DNA of 64,000 nucleotides from Spirosoma taeanense (lineage in GTDB: Bacteria > Bacteroidota > Bacteroidia > Cytophagales > Spirosomataceae). The notes below the pieces were generated by a model, which saw nothing but the letters and a program-made list of their open reading frames with translations, did no database searches and was not told where the DNA came from. Positions 56,342 to 64,000 of the stretch are shown here, piece after piece. The stretch is taken from contig NZ_CP053435.1 in assembly GCF_013127955.1 (NCBI RefSeq), positions 3,633,001 to 3,697,000 on the forward strand, written 5' to 3'. The position numbers were made by a program, and so were the translations under genes. Each line of letters starts with the position of its first letter. The first letter of the stretch is position 1.

Positions 56342-56764
56342 ATGTGGATTGTCTTTTCGTTATTAGCCGCTGTAGCCACCGCCACCGTCGTTACGCTCTC
56401 GAAGGCGGGGATAAAAAATGTAGATTCCAGTCTGGCCTTTGCCATTCAGTCGGTTCTGATCCTGCTGGTATCGTGGGGCGTTGTCATTGGCCAGGGCAAC
56501 CTGCCGGATGTGACGCGCGTTGACCGGCGTGCCTGGATTTATCTGGTCATTGCCGGGGTCATCACCTGCGTTTCCTCGCTGCTTTCCTTTCGGGCGCTCA
56601 AACTGGGCGATGCCGCCAGAGTCTCATCGCTGGATAAGGTTTCGCTGGTCTTCTCCGTAGTTCTCGCCATTGTGTTCCTGAAAGAAAAGGTTAACTGGCA
56701 GGTTATTGTGGGGGTTGTGCTGATGGGAGCCGGAGCGGTTGTGATTGCCATGGCGCGGGAATGA
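56342..56764 (+). CDS. Single-repeat EamA family protein
   Basis: The 140-residue protein holds one EamA unit with five hydrophobic helices (MWIVFSLLAAVATATVVTLSKAG; SLLSFRALKLGDAARVSSLDKVSLVF; VIVGVVLMGAGAVVIAMA). Half-size members work as dimers, whereas the cassette 4 protein in this window has two repeats in one chain. The transported substrate is unknown. It is divergent from the DUF2027/Smr gene. Confidence 0.85.
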   Translation: MWIVFSLLAAVATATVVTLSKAGIKNVDSSLAFAIQSVLILLVSWGVVIGQGNLPDVTRVDRRAWIYLVIAGVITCVSSLLSFRALKLGDAARVSSLDKVSLVFSVVLAIVFLKEKVNWQVIVGVVLMGAGAVVIAMARE

Positions 56765-56836
56765 TTACAACCGGCCCGGCGTTATCGGATCGTGCCCCGC
56801 GCCGATTCATGTCTGCTGGTTTACCCGTACCGTATC

Positions 56837-59254
56837 ATGCCTGCCCCCGTAAACGAAAAACTAAACCTCGCCCACAACTTTGTTCTTCACACGAACCGGA
56901 ACGTCTTTCTGACGGGTAAAGCCGGAACCGGTAAAACGACCTTTCTGCATCAGGTCAAACAACTCAGCGCCAAGCGGCTGGCGGTCGTAGCGCCAACGGG
57001 TGTTGCGGCCATCAATGCGGGGGGCGTTACGATCCATTCGCTGTTTCAGCTGCCCTTTGGCCCGCTTGTGCCCGGAACCGTTCAGCGCGAGGGACGTAAG
57101 TTCAACCGGGAGAAGATAAACCTCCTGCGGACGCTCGATCTGCTGGTGATTGACGAGATCAGTATGGTTCGGGCCGACATACTCGACGGTATCGACGAAG
57201 TGCTGCGACGTTACCGGAATCGTCCGGAGCCCTTTGGTGGTGTTCAGTTGCTGCTCATCGGCGATATGCAGCAGTTGCCGCCGGTCATCCGCGACGAAGA
57301 CTGGGCCTTGCTTAGTCCCCACTATCAGACGGGTTATTTCTTTGGAAGCAAAGCCCTTCGCCAGACGCCCTACGTGTCGATTGAGCTGACGCATATCTAC
57401 CGGCAGTCCGACGAGCGATTCATCAGTCTGCTCAACAGCATCCGCGAGAAAACCATAACCCGCGCTCAACTCGACGACCTGAACCAGCGTTACGTGCCGG
57501 ATTTTTCGCCCGGTGATGATGAAGGCTACATTACCCTCTCCACGCACAACACCACCGCCCAGCAAATCAACAGCCAGAAGCTACAGGCCCTGAGAGGTCG
57601 GCGGCATACCTTCACGGCTACCGTTGAGAAAGAGTTTCCCGCCAACACCTACCCTACCGAGGCCGAACTGGACCTGAAAGTGGGGGCGCAGGTGATGTTC
57701 ATCAAGAATGACATTTCCCGCGAAAAGCTGTACTACAACGGTAAGATTGGGCGCGTAACGGCCGTGGACGACGACTTTATTTACGTCAGAAGTCAGCAGG
57801 ACGGCGACATGATTCCCGTAGATCGGGTAACCTGGGAAAACATCCGGTACACGCTTGACCCGACAACGAAGGAAATCAAAGGTGAAGTGATTGGCACGTT
57901 CACGCAGTTCCCGTTAAAACTGGCATGGGCCATTACGATCCATAAAAGTCAGGGATTGACCTTCGAGAAGGCGATCATCGACGCGTCGGCGGCTTTCGCC
58001 CACGGGCAGGTGTACGTAGCGCTCAGCCGCTGCAAAACGCTCAACGGGCTGGTTCTGCGGACGCCGATTCCATCGCACAGCATCAAAACCGAGCAGACGC
58101 TGGAAGACTTCCACGAACAGGTCCAGCAGCAGACACCAACCGAGCAACACCTCCACGACGCCAAACGCACTAACCAGGAGTATCTGCTCCAGGAGCTGTT
58201 TTCGTTCGAGCAGGTTCATTCGCTCATTTACCGCTGTCGGCGGCTGGCCGTACAGCACCACGACAGTCTGCCCGATGAGCTGCACACGGCGCTGGAGCAG
58301 CTGGCCGAATTGCACGGCACCAAAGCCCGCGACGTAGCGCGCCGGTTCATGCAGCAGCTACCCGCTTATTTCGCCCACGAACAGTTACCGGAAGACAACG
58401 AGCCATTACAGCAGCGAATCCGGAAAGCGGGTGCGTATTTTAAAACGTTACTGAGCGACGAACTCCTACCGCTCCTGCGGGCCTGCCCCACCGACTGCGA
58501 CAACAAGCAGGTACGCGACCTCCTGCTGGAAGCGATGGATGAACTGGAAAAAGAGCTGTTCAGCAAACGCCAGAGCTTCGAAAGCAGCTGCAGCGGCTTC
58601 GAGGCCCTGGCGTATCTACAGGCCCGCAACCGCGCCGAACTTGACTTTCAGCCCGCCCGGAAACAAAGCGAGCCATCTGGTAGTAACGAAGGCGCTGTGA
58701 AAGGCGGGCTTTACGGTGCCCTAATGAAGTGGCGTAACGACCTGGCGGGCGAACACGATACGTCGGGCTATCTGGTGCTGTCCCAGAAAACTATCGTCGA
58801 ACTGGCCCGCACCCGCCCCACAACGGCAGCCGAGCTGCTGGCCATTAAAGGTTTCGGCAAAACCAAAGTCAAGCAACTGGGCCAAGACATACTGCGCATT
58901 ATTCAGGAATATGGAAAGCGTTCTTCCACCGGGGCTGCCCCGAAAGAGAAACCGCCCAAAGTTGAGTCGCACCTCGTAACGCTCTCTCTGTTCCAGGCGG
59001 GCAGGTCCATTGACGAGATTGCCGCCGAACGCGGGTTGAGCCTATCGACGGTTGAAAGCCATCTGGCGCGACTTGTCAGCGCGGGCGAGCTACCCGTGGA
59101 GGCCCTGTTGCCACCCGACAAGATCGCTGCGATCCGATCCTTTATTGAAGCAAATCAGCCCAGTACGCTCAATGAAGTACGGCTTGGTCTGAATAACTCC
59201 ATGACGTATAGCGAGATTCGGTTCGTGTACAATGCCATGCGAACCGAGGATTAA
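56837..59254 (+). CDS. PIF1-like helicase with HRDC and C-terminal helix-turn-helix
   Basis: The 805-residue protein shows Walker A GKAGTGKTT (27-35), Walker B LLVIDEISMV, the PIF1-type RRYRNRPEPFGGVQLLLIGDMQQLPP, and the UvrD_C_2 motif AWAITIHKSQGLTFEKAIID with YVALSRCKTLNGL. A central helical region follows, then an HRDC-like domain (about 625-700, GFGKTKVKQLGQDIL) and a C-terminal HTH_40 domain (about 725-800, IDEIAAERGLSLSTVESHL). It is a probable 5'-to-3' DNA helicase. The ATG at 56837 gives the usual MPAPVNEKLNLAHNF start. Confidence 0.93.
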   Translation: MPAPVNEKLNLAHNFVLHTNRNVFLTGKAGTGKTTFLHQVKQLSAKRLAVVAPTGVAAINAGGVTIHSLFQLPFGPLVPGTVQREGRKFNREKINLLRTLDLLVIDEISMVRADILDGIDEVLRRYRNRPEPFGGVQLLLIGDMQQLPPVIRDEDWALLSPHYQTGYFFGSKALRQTPYVSIELTHIYRQSDERFISLLNSIREKTITRAQLDDLNQRYVPDFSPGDDEGYITLSTHNTTAQQINSQKLQALRGRRHTFTATVEKEFPANTYPTEAELDLKVGAQVMFIKNDISREKLYYNGKIGRVTAVDDDFIYVRSQQDGDMIPVDRVTWENIRYTLDPTTKEIKGEVIGTFTQFPLKLAWAITIHKSQGLTFEKAIIDASAAFAHGQVYVALSRCKTLNGLVLRTPIPSHSIKTEQTLEDFHEQVQQQTPTEQHLHDAKRTNQEYLLQELFSFEQVHSLIYRCRRLAVQHHDSLPDELHTALEQLAELHGTKARDVARRFMQQLPAYFAHEQLPEDNEPLQQRIRKAGAYFKTLLSDELLPLLRACPTDCDNKQVRDLLLEAMDELEKELFSKRQSFESSCSGFEALAYLQARNRAELDFQPARKQSEPSGSNEGAVKGGLYGALMKWRNDLAGEHDTSGYLVLSQKTIVELARTRPTTAAELLAIKGFGKTKVKQLGQDILRIIQEYGKRSSTGAAPKEKPPKVESHLVTLSLFQAGRSIDEIAAERGLSLSTVESHLARLVSAGELPVEALLPPDKIAAIRSFIEANQPSTLNEVRLGLNNSMTYSEIRFVYNAMRTED

Positions 59255-59652
59255 AAAAAGCCGGTCGAATCCCCAGTTCATGCATATGATAGTTTGAGAA
59301 AAAAACGTACCTTCATGGGCAAAACTGGCAGTCAGAACCGGCGTGGTATTTACTTCGGCGAAGCGCTCCGTTTCAGCATTGGTCACCGCTACTCTGACCC
59401 AGCGACCCACCACTGATAATCAGTTTATTACCATTTTTTTCGGGCAATTATTTCGCTTTGGCAAATGCAACCAAAACGGGCGGAATATATGTTTATCTGC
59501 TGAAGCCGCTCCGGTTTGGTTCGGGAGCGCATTTACAGACAGGCTGGGAGTCATTCGGGTTAAGGGTAAGCTGCTGCAGAAGTAGCCACTGCGACAGGAA
59601 GGTCGCAGGCCATTGGGGAAGTATTCATTAATCTTTTACGTAACGTATACCT
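59255..59652. other. Intergenic stretch of 398 bp without a convincing gene
   Basis: Two overlapping short frames on opposite strands (59343-59585 plus, 59090-59413 minus) have no recognisable domain. No tRNA-like fold or strong hairpin was found. Confidence 0.5.
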
Positions 59653-60921
59653 ATGAAAATACCATTTCGGATCACGGGCGACCAGGGGGATCCGATTGAG
59701 AGCAAACACATCAGCCAGATAGGCTACACCAAAGAACAGGCTGACCAGGCAAACCAGGCGTTTGATGGAGCAGTCAGACAGTACCTGCGCGATTGGATTG
59801 AGCAGGGCACGCTCCCGGCGAAAAGCGCGGACTTTGAGAGCGATACCGAGGATTTTATTGAACATGGGGCGTTACGCAGCTTCTTTAAGCATCGCGATGA
59901 TGCCTTTGCCCTGCTGCTCGAAAACGACGCCATTGCCCGCCATATGCTTCGTCCTATCAATGAAGTGTATTTTGAAAACGATGCGTACGAGCCGATGCTC
60001 GCTAAGTTTGAGAAACGAATTTATAATCTGGCCGCTCACCGCGAAAATTTCGAGGTTCCTTTCCGCTATAGTCCCGCCAGCCGGCAGGGTGCACACGGCG
60101 ATACGGTTCCGCTTTTAGAAATGAACACGGGGCAGATTAAAGAGGATATCGGCATGTATTTCGGAACGCGACGCTCGGATGCAACCGCTCTCACCATCTT
60201 AGCGGATCAGCTACGCCGGGAAGCCCTGTCCCCTACCCTCCTGCCCATTCACGTCGTTACGGACGGCTACATGGAGGATTCCCTGCGGGTGGTTAAAACC
60301 ACGACCGAACAACTCCAGGCCGACGGCGATGAACAACTCCATTGTTTTGTCATTCAGCGCCGGCATGCGGCCGACGACCGGCATCTGGGCGCTGCCCTCC
60401 TAATCATGAATTCGCAGCAGCCCAATAAGCCCCAGCGGGTTATTTTCTGCGATACGCTGAACCCCTCCGGCCGGCCGCCCTGGTGGGATAAATTCAAAGC
60501 TAAGCTGGACGCTGTTTTCCCCCAGCCCGAAGGCGAAGAACCGGCGTCCGATATTCTGGAAGACGGTGGAGTCAGGCTGCAGCGTCTGCACGACGATGTG
60601 CCGGTTCGTCATCAGGATATTGACTGTGCGTTCTATACATTCTCGATTGTTCGGGCGCTGATTCAGGTAGCCAAGGCCGACCCTATCCTGGTTCTGACGG
60701 GCAGCATCGACGAACTGGTTAGCCAGATGACCGAACGTATGCCCGAATACTTTGAGAAGCCCAACCAGCCTAAGGAGCCGGAAATTGTACGGGAACAGAA
60801 TATCATTCGTCGGTGGCGCACCGGCTGGAATGCCTTGATCAATATCATGCGCAGCAAGGCCACCGATCTGCTGACCCAGGAGTCGGCCGTCGTTGACATG
60901 GAGATGGCCTTTTCGCTGTAA
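59653..60921 (+). CDS. Putative clan-CE cysteine protease-like protein
   Basis: I do not recognise a named family for this 422-residue soluble protein. The C-terminal half carries features like Ulp1/YopJ-type cysteine proteases or acyltransferases: His230 in LHCFVIQRRH, Asp267 in VIFCDTLNP, Gln321 and Cys325 in VRHQDIDCAFYTFSIVRAL. The first half (about 1-195) is helical with VYFENDAYEPMLAKFEKRIY. No signal peptide is visible. If real it could cleave, deconjugate or acetylate proteins. A terminator follows, so it is a single-gene unit. Confidence 0.6.
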   Translation: MKIPFRITGDQGDPIESKHISQIGYTKEQADQANQAFDGAVRQYLRDWIEQGTLPAKSADFESDTEDFIEHGALRSFFKHRDDAFALLLENDAIARHMLRPINEVYFENDAYEPMLAKFEKRIYNLAAHRENFEVPFRYSPASRQGAHGDTVPLLEMNTGQIKEDIGMYFGTRRSDATALTILADQLRREALSPTLLPIHVVTDGYMEDSLRVVKTTTEQLQADGDEQLHCFVIQRRHAADDRHLGAALLIMNSQQPNKPQRVIFCDTLNPSGRPPWWDKFKAKLDAVFPQPEGEEPASDILEDGGVRLQRLHDDVPVRHQDIDCAFYTFSIVRALIQVAKADPILVLTGSIDELVSQMTERMPEYFEKPNQPKEPEIVREQNIIRRWRTGWNALINIMRSKATDLLTQESAVVDMEMAFSL

Positions 60922-60959
60922 GTCTCTTTTTCCGGAAATCAGACTCTGTCAATACACAA

Positions 60960-60992
60960 AAAAGCCGGTCGCGACGTAAGCGACCGGCTTTT
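60960..60992. terminator. Bidirectional terminator
   Basis: A 13-bp perfect stem (60960-60972 with 60980-60992) with a 7-nt loop, A-run before and T4 after, between the convergent protease-like and vWA-type genes. Confidence 0.85.
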
Positions 60993-61015
60993 GACTTTTC
61001 AAGAAGTCAGCTTTC

Positions 61016-63151
61016 TCAATATCCTCCATAGAATTTGCGAAGCCCCCATTCTACCGCGGCCAGAGCCAGAACGACGAAGAATAGCCACCGCCAGTTGATA
61101 ATTTCGTTCATCTCCTCAGTGCTCGTCAGTCGGGCGGGACGCGGTCGGGCGGTAATATCCCGAACCAGGGCGTCCACGCGGGCAGGATTGTAAAACTGTC
61201 CGCCGGTTTGCTGGGATAACTGGCGCAACAACCCATGATCGGCCGTGGTGTTGAGTGCTTCGAGTTGCAGATCACGCACCACAAATTGGCCGGATGACTG
61301 TTCAGCCCGATTGTTTACGTTCACACTCGCCCGGAACCGGTAAGCACCTTCGGGTAAACGGCTAATCTCAAACCGGCTGTTGGCTTCCGTAGGTGTGTAG
61401 TTATACGTTCGGGTTAGCCCCTTTTCATCGCTGATTTCGAGCCGGACGGGCTTATCATAGACCCGTTCATAGATGTCGTTATACAGTTCGGTTTCAAAAA
61501 TCACCTTCTCGCCCGCGACAAACTCATTCCGAATGGGATAAACCCGGAGTTTACGCCGGTCTTCTTTGACCGAAATCAACTGAATAACTTTCTGCATCAA
61601 TTCATCCACAACCTCTTGCTTGTCGGTCAGGGCGTATTCTTCCAGCCGCCACGACCATAGTCCCTCGCCCGCCAGAACGGCCGTTTTACGCGGACTGGTC
61701 AGGTTCAGCGCCAGCAACGGCTTGGTTGTCCGCACTGAACCAACCTGCTGCCAGAGGACGACTTCGCTGCCGGGCTGCAGGCGAAACTCGCCATAAGGCA
61801 CCAGCATCGGCGGCAGTTTCGACAGCAGTTCGAGCCGGGCCGGATCGAGGTTGAGCTGCTTGAATTCGGGATTGAACAGACCCGTTACCTTGTCGCTCTG
61901 ATTAGGCTGGGCCGTTACCTGCATCACCGGGTTGGACGTATTGAACGGCCCCATTGAGGACTGATTACCGAGCACAAACAGAACCGGTGTGTTCTTAGCC
62001 AGATACTTCTGAACAAGCGCATTGCCCACGCCCCCATTGTCCGGAACCTGGTGCAGAATAAGCAGGTCATAGACCTTATCGACCGGTGGTGTTGCTTCGG
62101 CAGGTGTTCCGGTCAGGACGCGGACATCCAGTTCGTAGTTCTGGTTCCGCTCCAGGATACTCCGGATGGCTTTAATGTCCGGGTGGGGCGTCAGCGCCAG
62201 CAACAAGACTTTCTCCTTACCGTCGATTACGTCCAGGTACACATCCTGTCGGTTGTTCAGGGTACTGAATTCGCCCGGCTGAGGTAATACTTCAACGACA
62301 TAATGCTGCACACCTTTCTGCGTTGCCGTGGTCTGGAAGGTTACCTGGTTGAACGTTTCACTTTTTCCGCCCGGCGTTCCGGAAAAATTAACCGACTGCC
62401 GACCCAGTTCCCGGCCATTCTGACGCAGGACAACCGTTGCGCTGCGGCCCTGGAAACCGTTGCTGACTAGCTCGGCCTTTACCGGAAACTGGTTGCCCAG
62501 ATAGGCAATCCGGTTGGCGATAACGCCTTTCAGCTGAATATCTTTTTTAGGAATAGTGTCGCCCAGCCCAACCGTCTGCACGGCGAATGGATACTGTCCA
62601 AACGTTGGCGACAGGCCCTGGTTGAATATACCATCCGACACCAGGACGACGTCGGTCAGGTTACGGCCTTCATAATCCGAACGGATGCTGGACAACAAAC
62701 CCGACAGATCCGTCGTGCGCCGGGTGAACGTGATCTGAGTCAGGTCGGCGTCGGTAACCGTGTCGCCGAGGGTTCGCACCGCAACGTCCAGTCCCTTATC
62801 TGTTAGCTGCTGCCGGATGGACTGCAGGGCTGCCAGCGACCGATTCAGAGCGGGCCGACCGGCGGCTGCAACAGACTCCGAATTATCTACGGCCAGCACC
62901 ACCTTCGGCTTCTCGGTCAGCGTCCGCAGGCTGCGGATGAGCGGATTGAGCAGCAGAAAACACAGCAGACTGACCACCACAAAACGCAGGGCGGCCAGTC
63001 CGTAGGTTGTCCGTTTGTCGAAGCCACCAACGGTTGCGCCACCTACCAGGCGAGGCAACGGTTGATATAAGGCAAATGCATACACCGCTCCCACGAGCAG
63101 GCACACCAGAATCCACCAGGGCGAGGATTGAAAGATTACGTCAGACCGCAC
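61016..63151 (-). CDS. vWA-like membrane protein (BatA-type architecture)
   Basis: The 711-residue protein has N-terminal membrane helices (about 12-30 and 50-72), a von Willebrand A-like domain starting VVLAVDNSESVAAAG (MIDAS-type DxSxS) and ending near VVLVSDGIFNQG, then Ig/beta-sandwich domains, a Rossmann-like segment (VYDLLILHQVPDNGG), and a C-terminal membrane helix (WRWLFFVVLALAAVEWGL). This matches the large Bacteroidota membrane proteins related to BatA and to glutamine-amidotransferase-like vWA proteins. Function unknown. The start is a GTG at 63151. fabG lies upstream on the same strand. Confidence 0.82.
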   Translation of the reverse strand: MRSDVIFQSSPWWILVCLLVGAVYAFALYQPLPRLVGGATVGGFDKRTTYGLAALRFVVVSLLCFLLLNPLIRSLRTLTEKPKVVLAVDNSESVAAAGRPALNRSLAALQSIRQQLTDKGLDVAVRTLGDTVTDADLTQITFTRRTTDLSGLLSSIRSDYEGRNLTDVVLVSDGIFNQGLSPTFGQYPFAVQTVGLGDTIPKKDIQLKGVIANRIAYLGNQFPVKAELVSNGFQGRSATVVLRQNGRELGRQSVNFSGTPGGKSETFNQVTFQTTATQKGVQHYVVEVLPQPGEFSTLNNRQDVYLDVIDGKEKVLLLALTPHPDIKAIRSILERNQNYELDVRVLTGTPAEATPPVDKVYDLLILHQVPDNGGVGNALVQKYLAKNTPVLFVLGNQSSMGPFNTSNPVMQVTAQPNQSDKVTGLFNPEFKQLNLDPARLELLSKLPPMLVPYGEFRLQPGSEVVLWQQVGSVRTTKPLLALNLTSPRKTAVLAGEGLWSWRLEEYALTDKQEVVDELMQKVIQLISVKEDRRKLRVYPIRNEFVAGEKVIFETELYNDIYERVYDKPVRLEISDEKGLTRTYNYTPTEANSRFEISRLPEGAYRFRASVNVNNRAEQSSGQFVVRDLQLEALNTTADHGLLRQLSQQTGGQFYNPARVDALVRDITARPRPARLTSTEEMNEIINWRWLFFVVLALAAVEWGLRKFYGGY

Positions 63152-63235
63152 GTTTTTTAATGATACATGATGAACAATACATCATAAATGACTCCCGCAT
63201 CCGCTGGCATTCATTTCGTATCATTCATCATTGGG

Positions 63236-63982
63236 TTAAGTGAGCATACCGCCGTCTACCTGCAGTACCTGCCCGGTGATGTAGCGGGAAAGGTCGGAAG
63301 CCAGAAAAACAGCGCAGTCAGCCACTTCGTCGGGTTGACCACCTCGCTTCATCGGGATTTGCTGCTTCCATTCTTCAACGGCTTTTTCATTAATTTCGCC
63401 AGTCATCTCGGTTTCAATAAAACCCGGTGCAATGGCATTGGAGCGAATATTACGCGACCCCAGTTCCAGCGCCACCGACTTGGTGAAACCAATAATCCCT
63501 GCCTTTGAAGCCGCATAATTGGCCTGACCCGCATTGCCCCGGATGCCGACCACCGACGTCAGGTTGATGATTGAGCCGGCTTTGGCTTTCATCATGGGTT
63601 TGATGGCCGCTTTGGTGAGATTAAAGACCGACTTTAGATTAACGTTAATGACGGCGTCCCATTGTTCTTCCGTCATGCGCATCAGCAACCCATCTTTGGT
63701 AATACCCGCGTTGTTGATCAACACATCGATCTTGCCGAAGTCGGCTACGACCTGATTGATCAGGTCTTCGGCGGCTTTATGGTCCGACGCATCTGAGCGG
63801 TATCCCTTTACCTGGCCGCCAAATGCCCGCAGTTCGTCTTCCAGCGCCTGCCCTTTTTCAACGCTCGATAGATAGGTGAAGGCAACGGCTGCGCCCTCCT
63901 GGGCGAACTTCTGAGCCATGGCCCGTCCGATGCCGCGCGATGCACCGGTAATCAATGCTACTTTTCCTTTCAGTAAATCCAT
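63236..63982 (-). CDS. fabG: 3-oxoacyl-[acyl-carrier-protein] reductase
   Basis: The 248-residue short-chain dehydrogenase has the NADPH motif ITGASRGIGRAMA, NNAGIT, the catalytic Ser in NLTSVVGIRGN and Tyr-x-x-x-Lys in YAASKAG, plus IAPGFIETEM and a C-terminal YITGQVLQVDGG. It performs the first reduction of the fatty-acid elongation cycle. Length and motifs are those of FabG rather than other SDR enzymes. Its 5' neighbour is outside the window. Confidence 0.93.
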   Translation of the reverse strand: MDLLKGKVALITGASRGIGRAMAQKFAQEGAAVAFTYLSSVEKGQALEDELRAFGGQVKGYRSDASDHKAAEDLINQVVADFGKIDVLINNAGITKDGLLMRMTEEQWDAVINVNLKSVFNLTKAAIKPMMKAKAGSIINLTSVVGIRGNAGQANYAASKAGIIGFTKSVALELGSRNIRSNAIAPGFIETEMTGEINEKAVEEWKQQIPMKRGGQPDEVADCAVFLASDLSRYITGQVLQVDGGMLT

Positions 63983-64000
63983 TGGTCAGCAAAATACCCA

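Noticed and set aside
59343-59585. 80-residue frame after the helicase gene
   Set aside because: Composition is not protein-like for this genome and an opposite-strand frame overlaps it; no family match.

Overview
The window looks like chromosome of a Cytophagales bacterium (Bacteroidota), close to Spirosoma and relatives. The reasons are Bacteroidota families with unknown-function domains (DUF5916, DUF4403, DUF2027/Smr), many lipoproteins with Cys lipoboxes, TAnnTTTG-type -7 promoter boxes close to start codons, few Shine-Dalgarno sites, and a C-terminally extended ribosomal protein S16. No rRNA, tRNA or CRISPR array was seen. One structural RNA, RNase P RNA, is present on the minus strand.

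Layout. 1-20.4 kb: the end of an M14 carboxypeptidase, a DUF5916 outer-membrane-type protein, dapA, ligA, rpe, a GH13 lipoprotein, an OmpA/PD40 protein, a glycan/lipid membrane-enzyme trio (GT-C glycosyltransferase, polytopic protein, acyltransferase 3), dinB with an EcsC gene, and two convergent L,D-transpeptidases. 20.4-38.6 kb: fasciclin, SlyD, a 41-residue membrane protein, flavin amine oxidase, an ECF sigma factor with its DGPF/YCII partner, Sua5, a PLP enzyme, RluD-type synthase, GNAT, a GT51 transglycosylase, a response regulator next to a PAS histidine kinase, a subtilisin lipoprotein, and the rpsP-rimM-trmD cluster.

38.6-46.2 kb is the accessory highlight. A short ssb overlaps a tyrosine-recombinase gene broken by an internal deletion. 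It is followed by a three-copy inverted repeat and then a six-cassette array. Each cassette is one AT-rich ORF plus a 135-205 bp imperfect inverted repeat with attC architecture. In each cassette the left terminal box is the reverse complement of that same cassette's own 5' end, as expected for circular integron cassettes joined at G|TT. The recombinase looks XerD-like with an extra N-terminal domain and lacks the IntI-specific insert, so this is an integron-like system whose recombinase type is unusual and now inactive in cis. Cassette products are a DUF4760-like membrane protein, a secreted NTF2/DUF4440-like protein, a hexapeptide acetyltransferase, an EamA transporter (reverse orientation), an O-methyltransferase and a TlpA-like lipoprotein.

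46.2-64 kb: a lipoprotein fusing glyoxalase-like, two cytochrome c and rhodanese domains, a TPR lipoprotein, a TRIC channel, a methyltransferase, rnpB with an unusually long P12 helix, an exo/endonuclease-fold membrane protein, DUF4403 lipoprotein, DUF2027/Smr protein, a single-repeat EamA protein, a PIF1-like helicase, a possible clan-CE cysteine protease, a vWA-like membrane protein and fabG.
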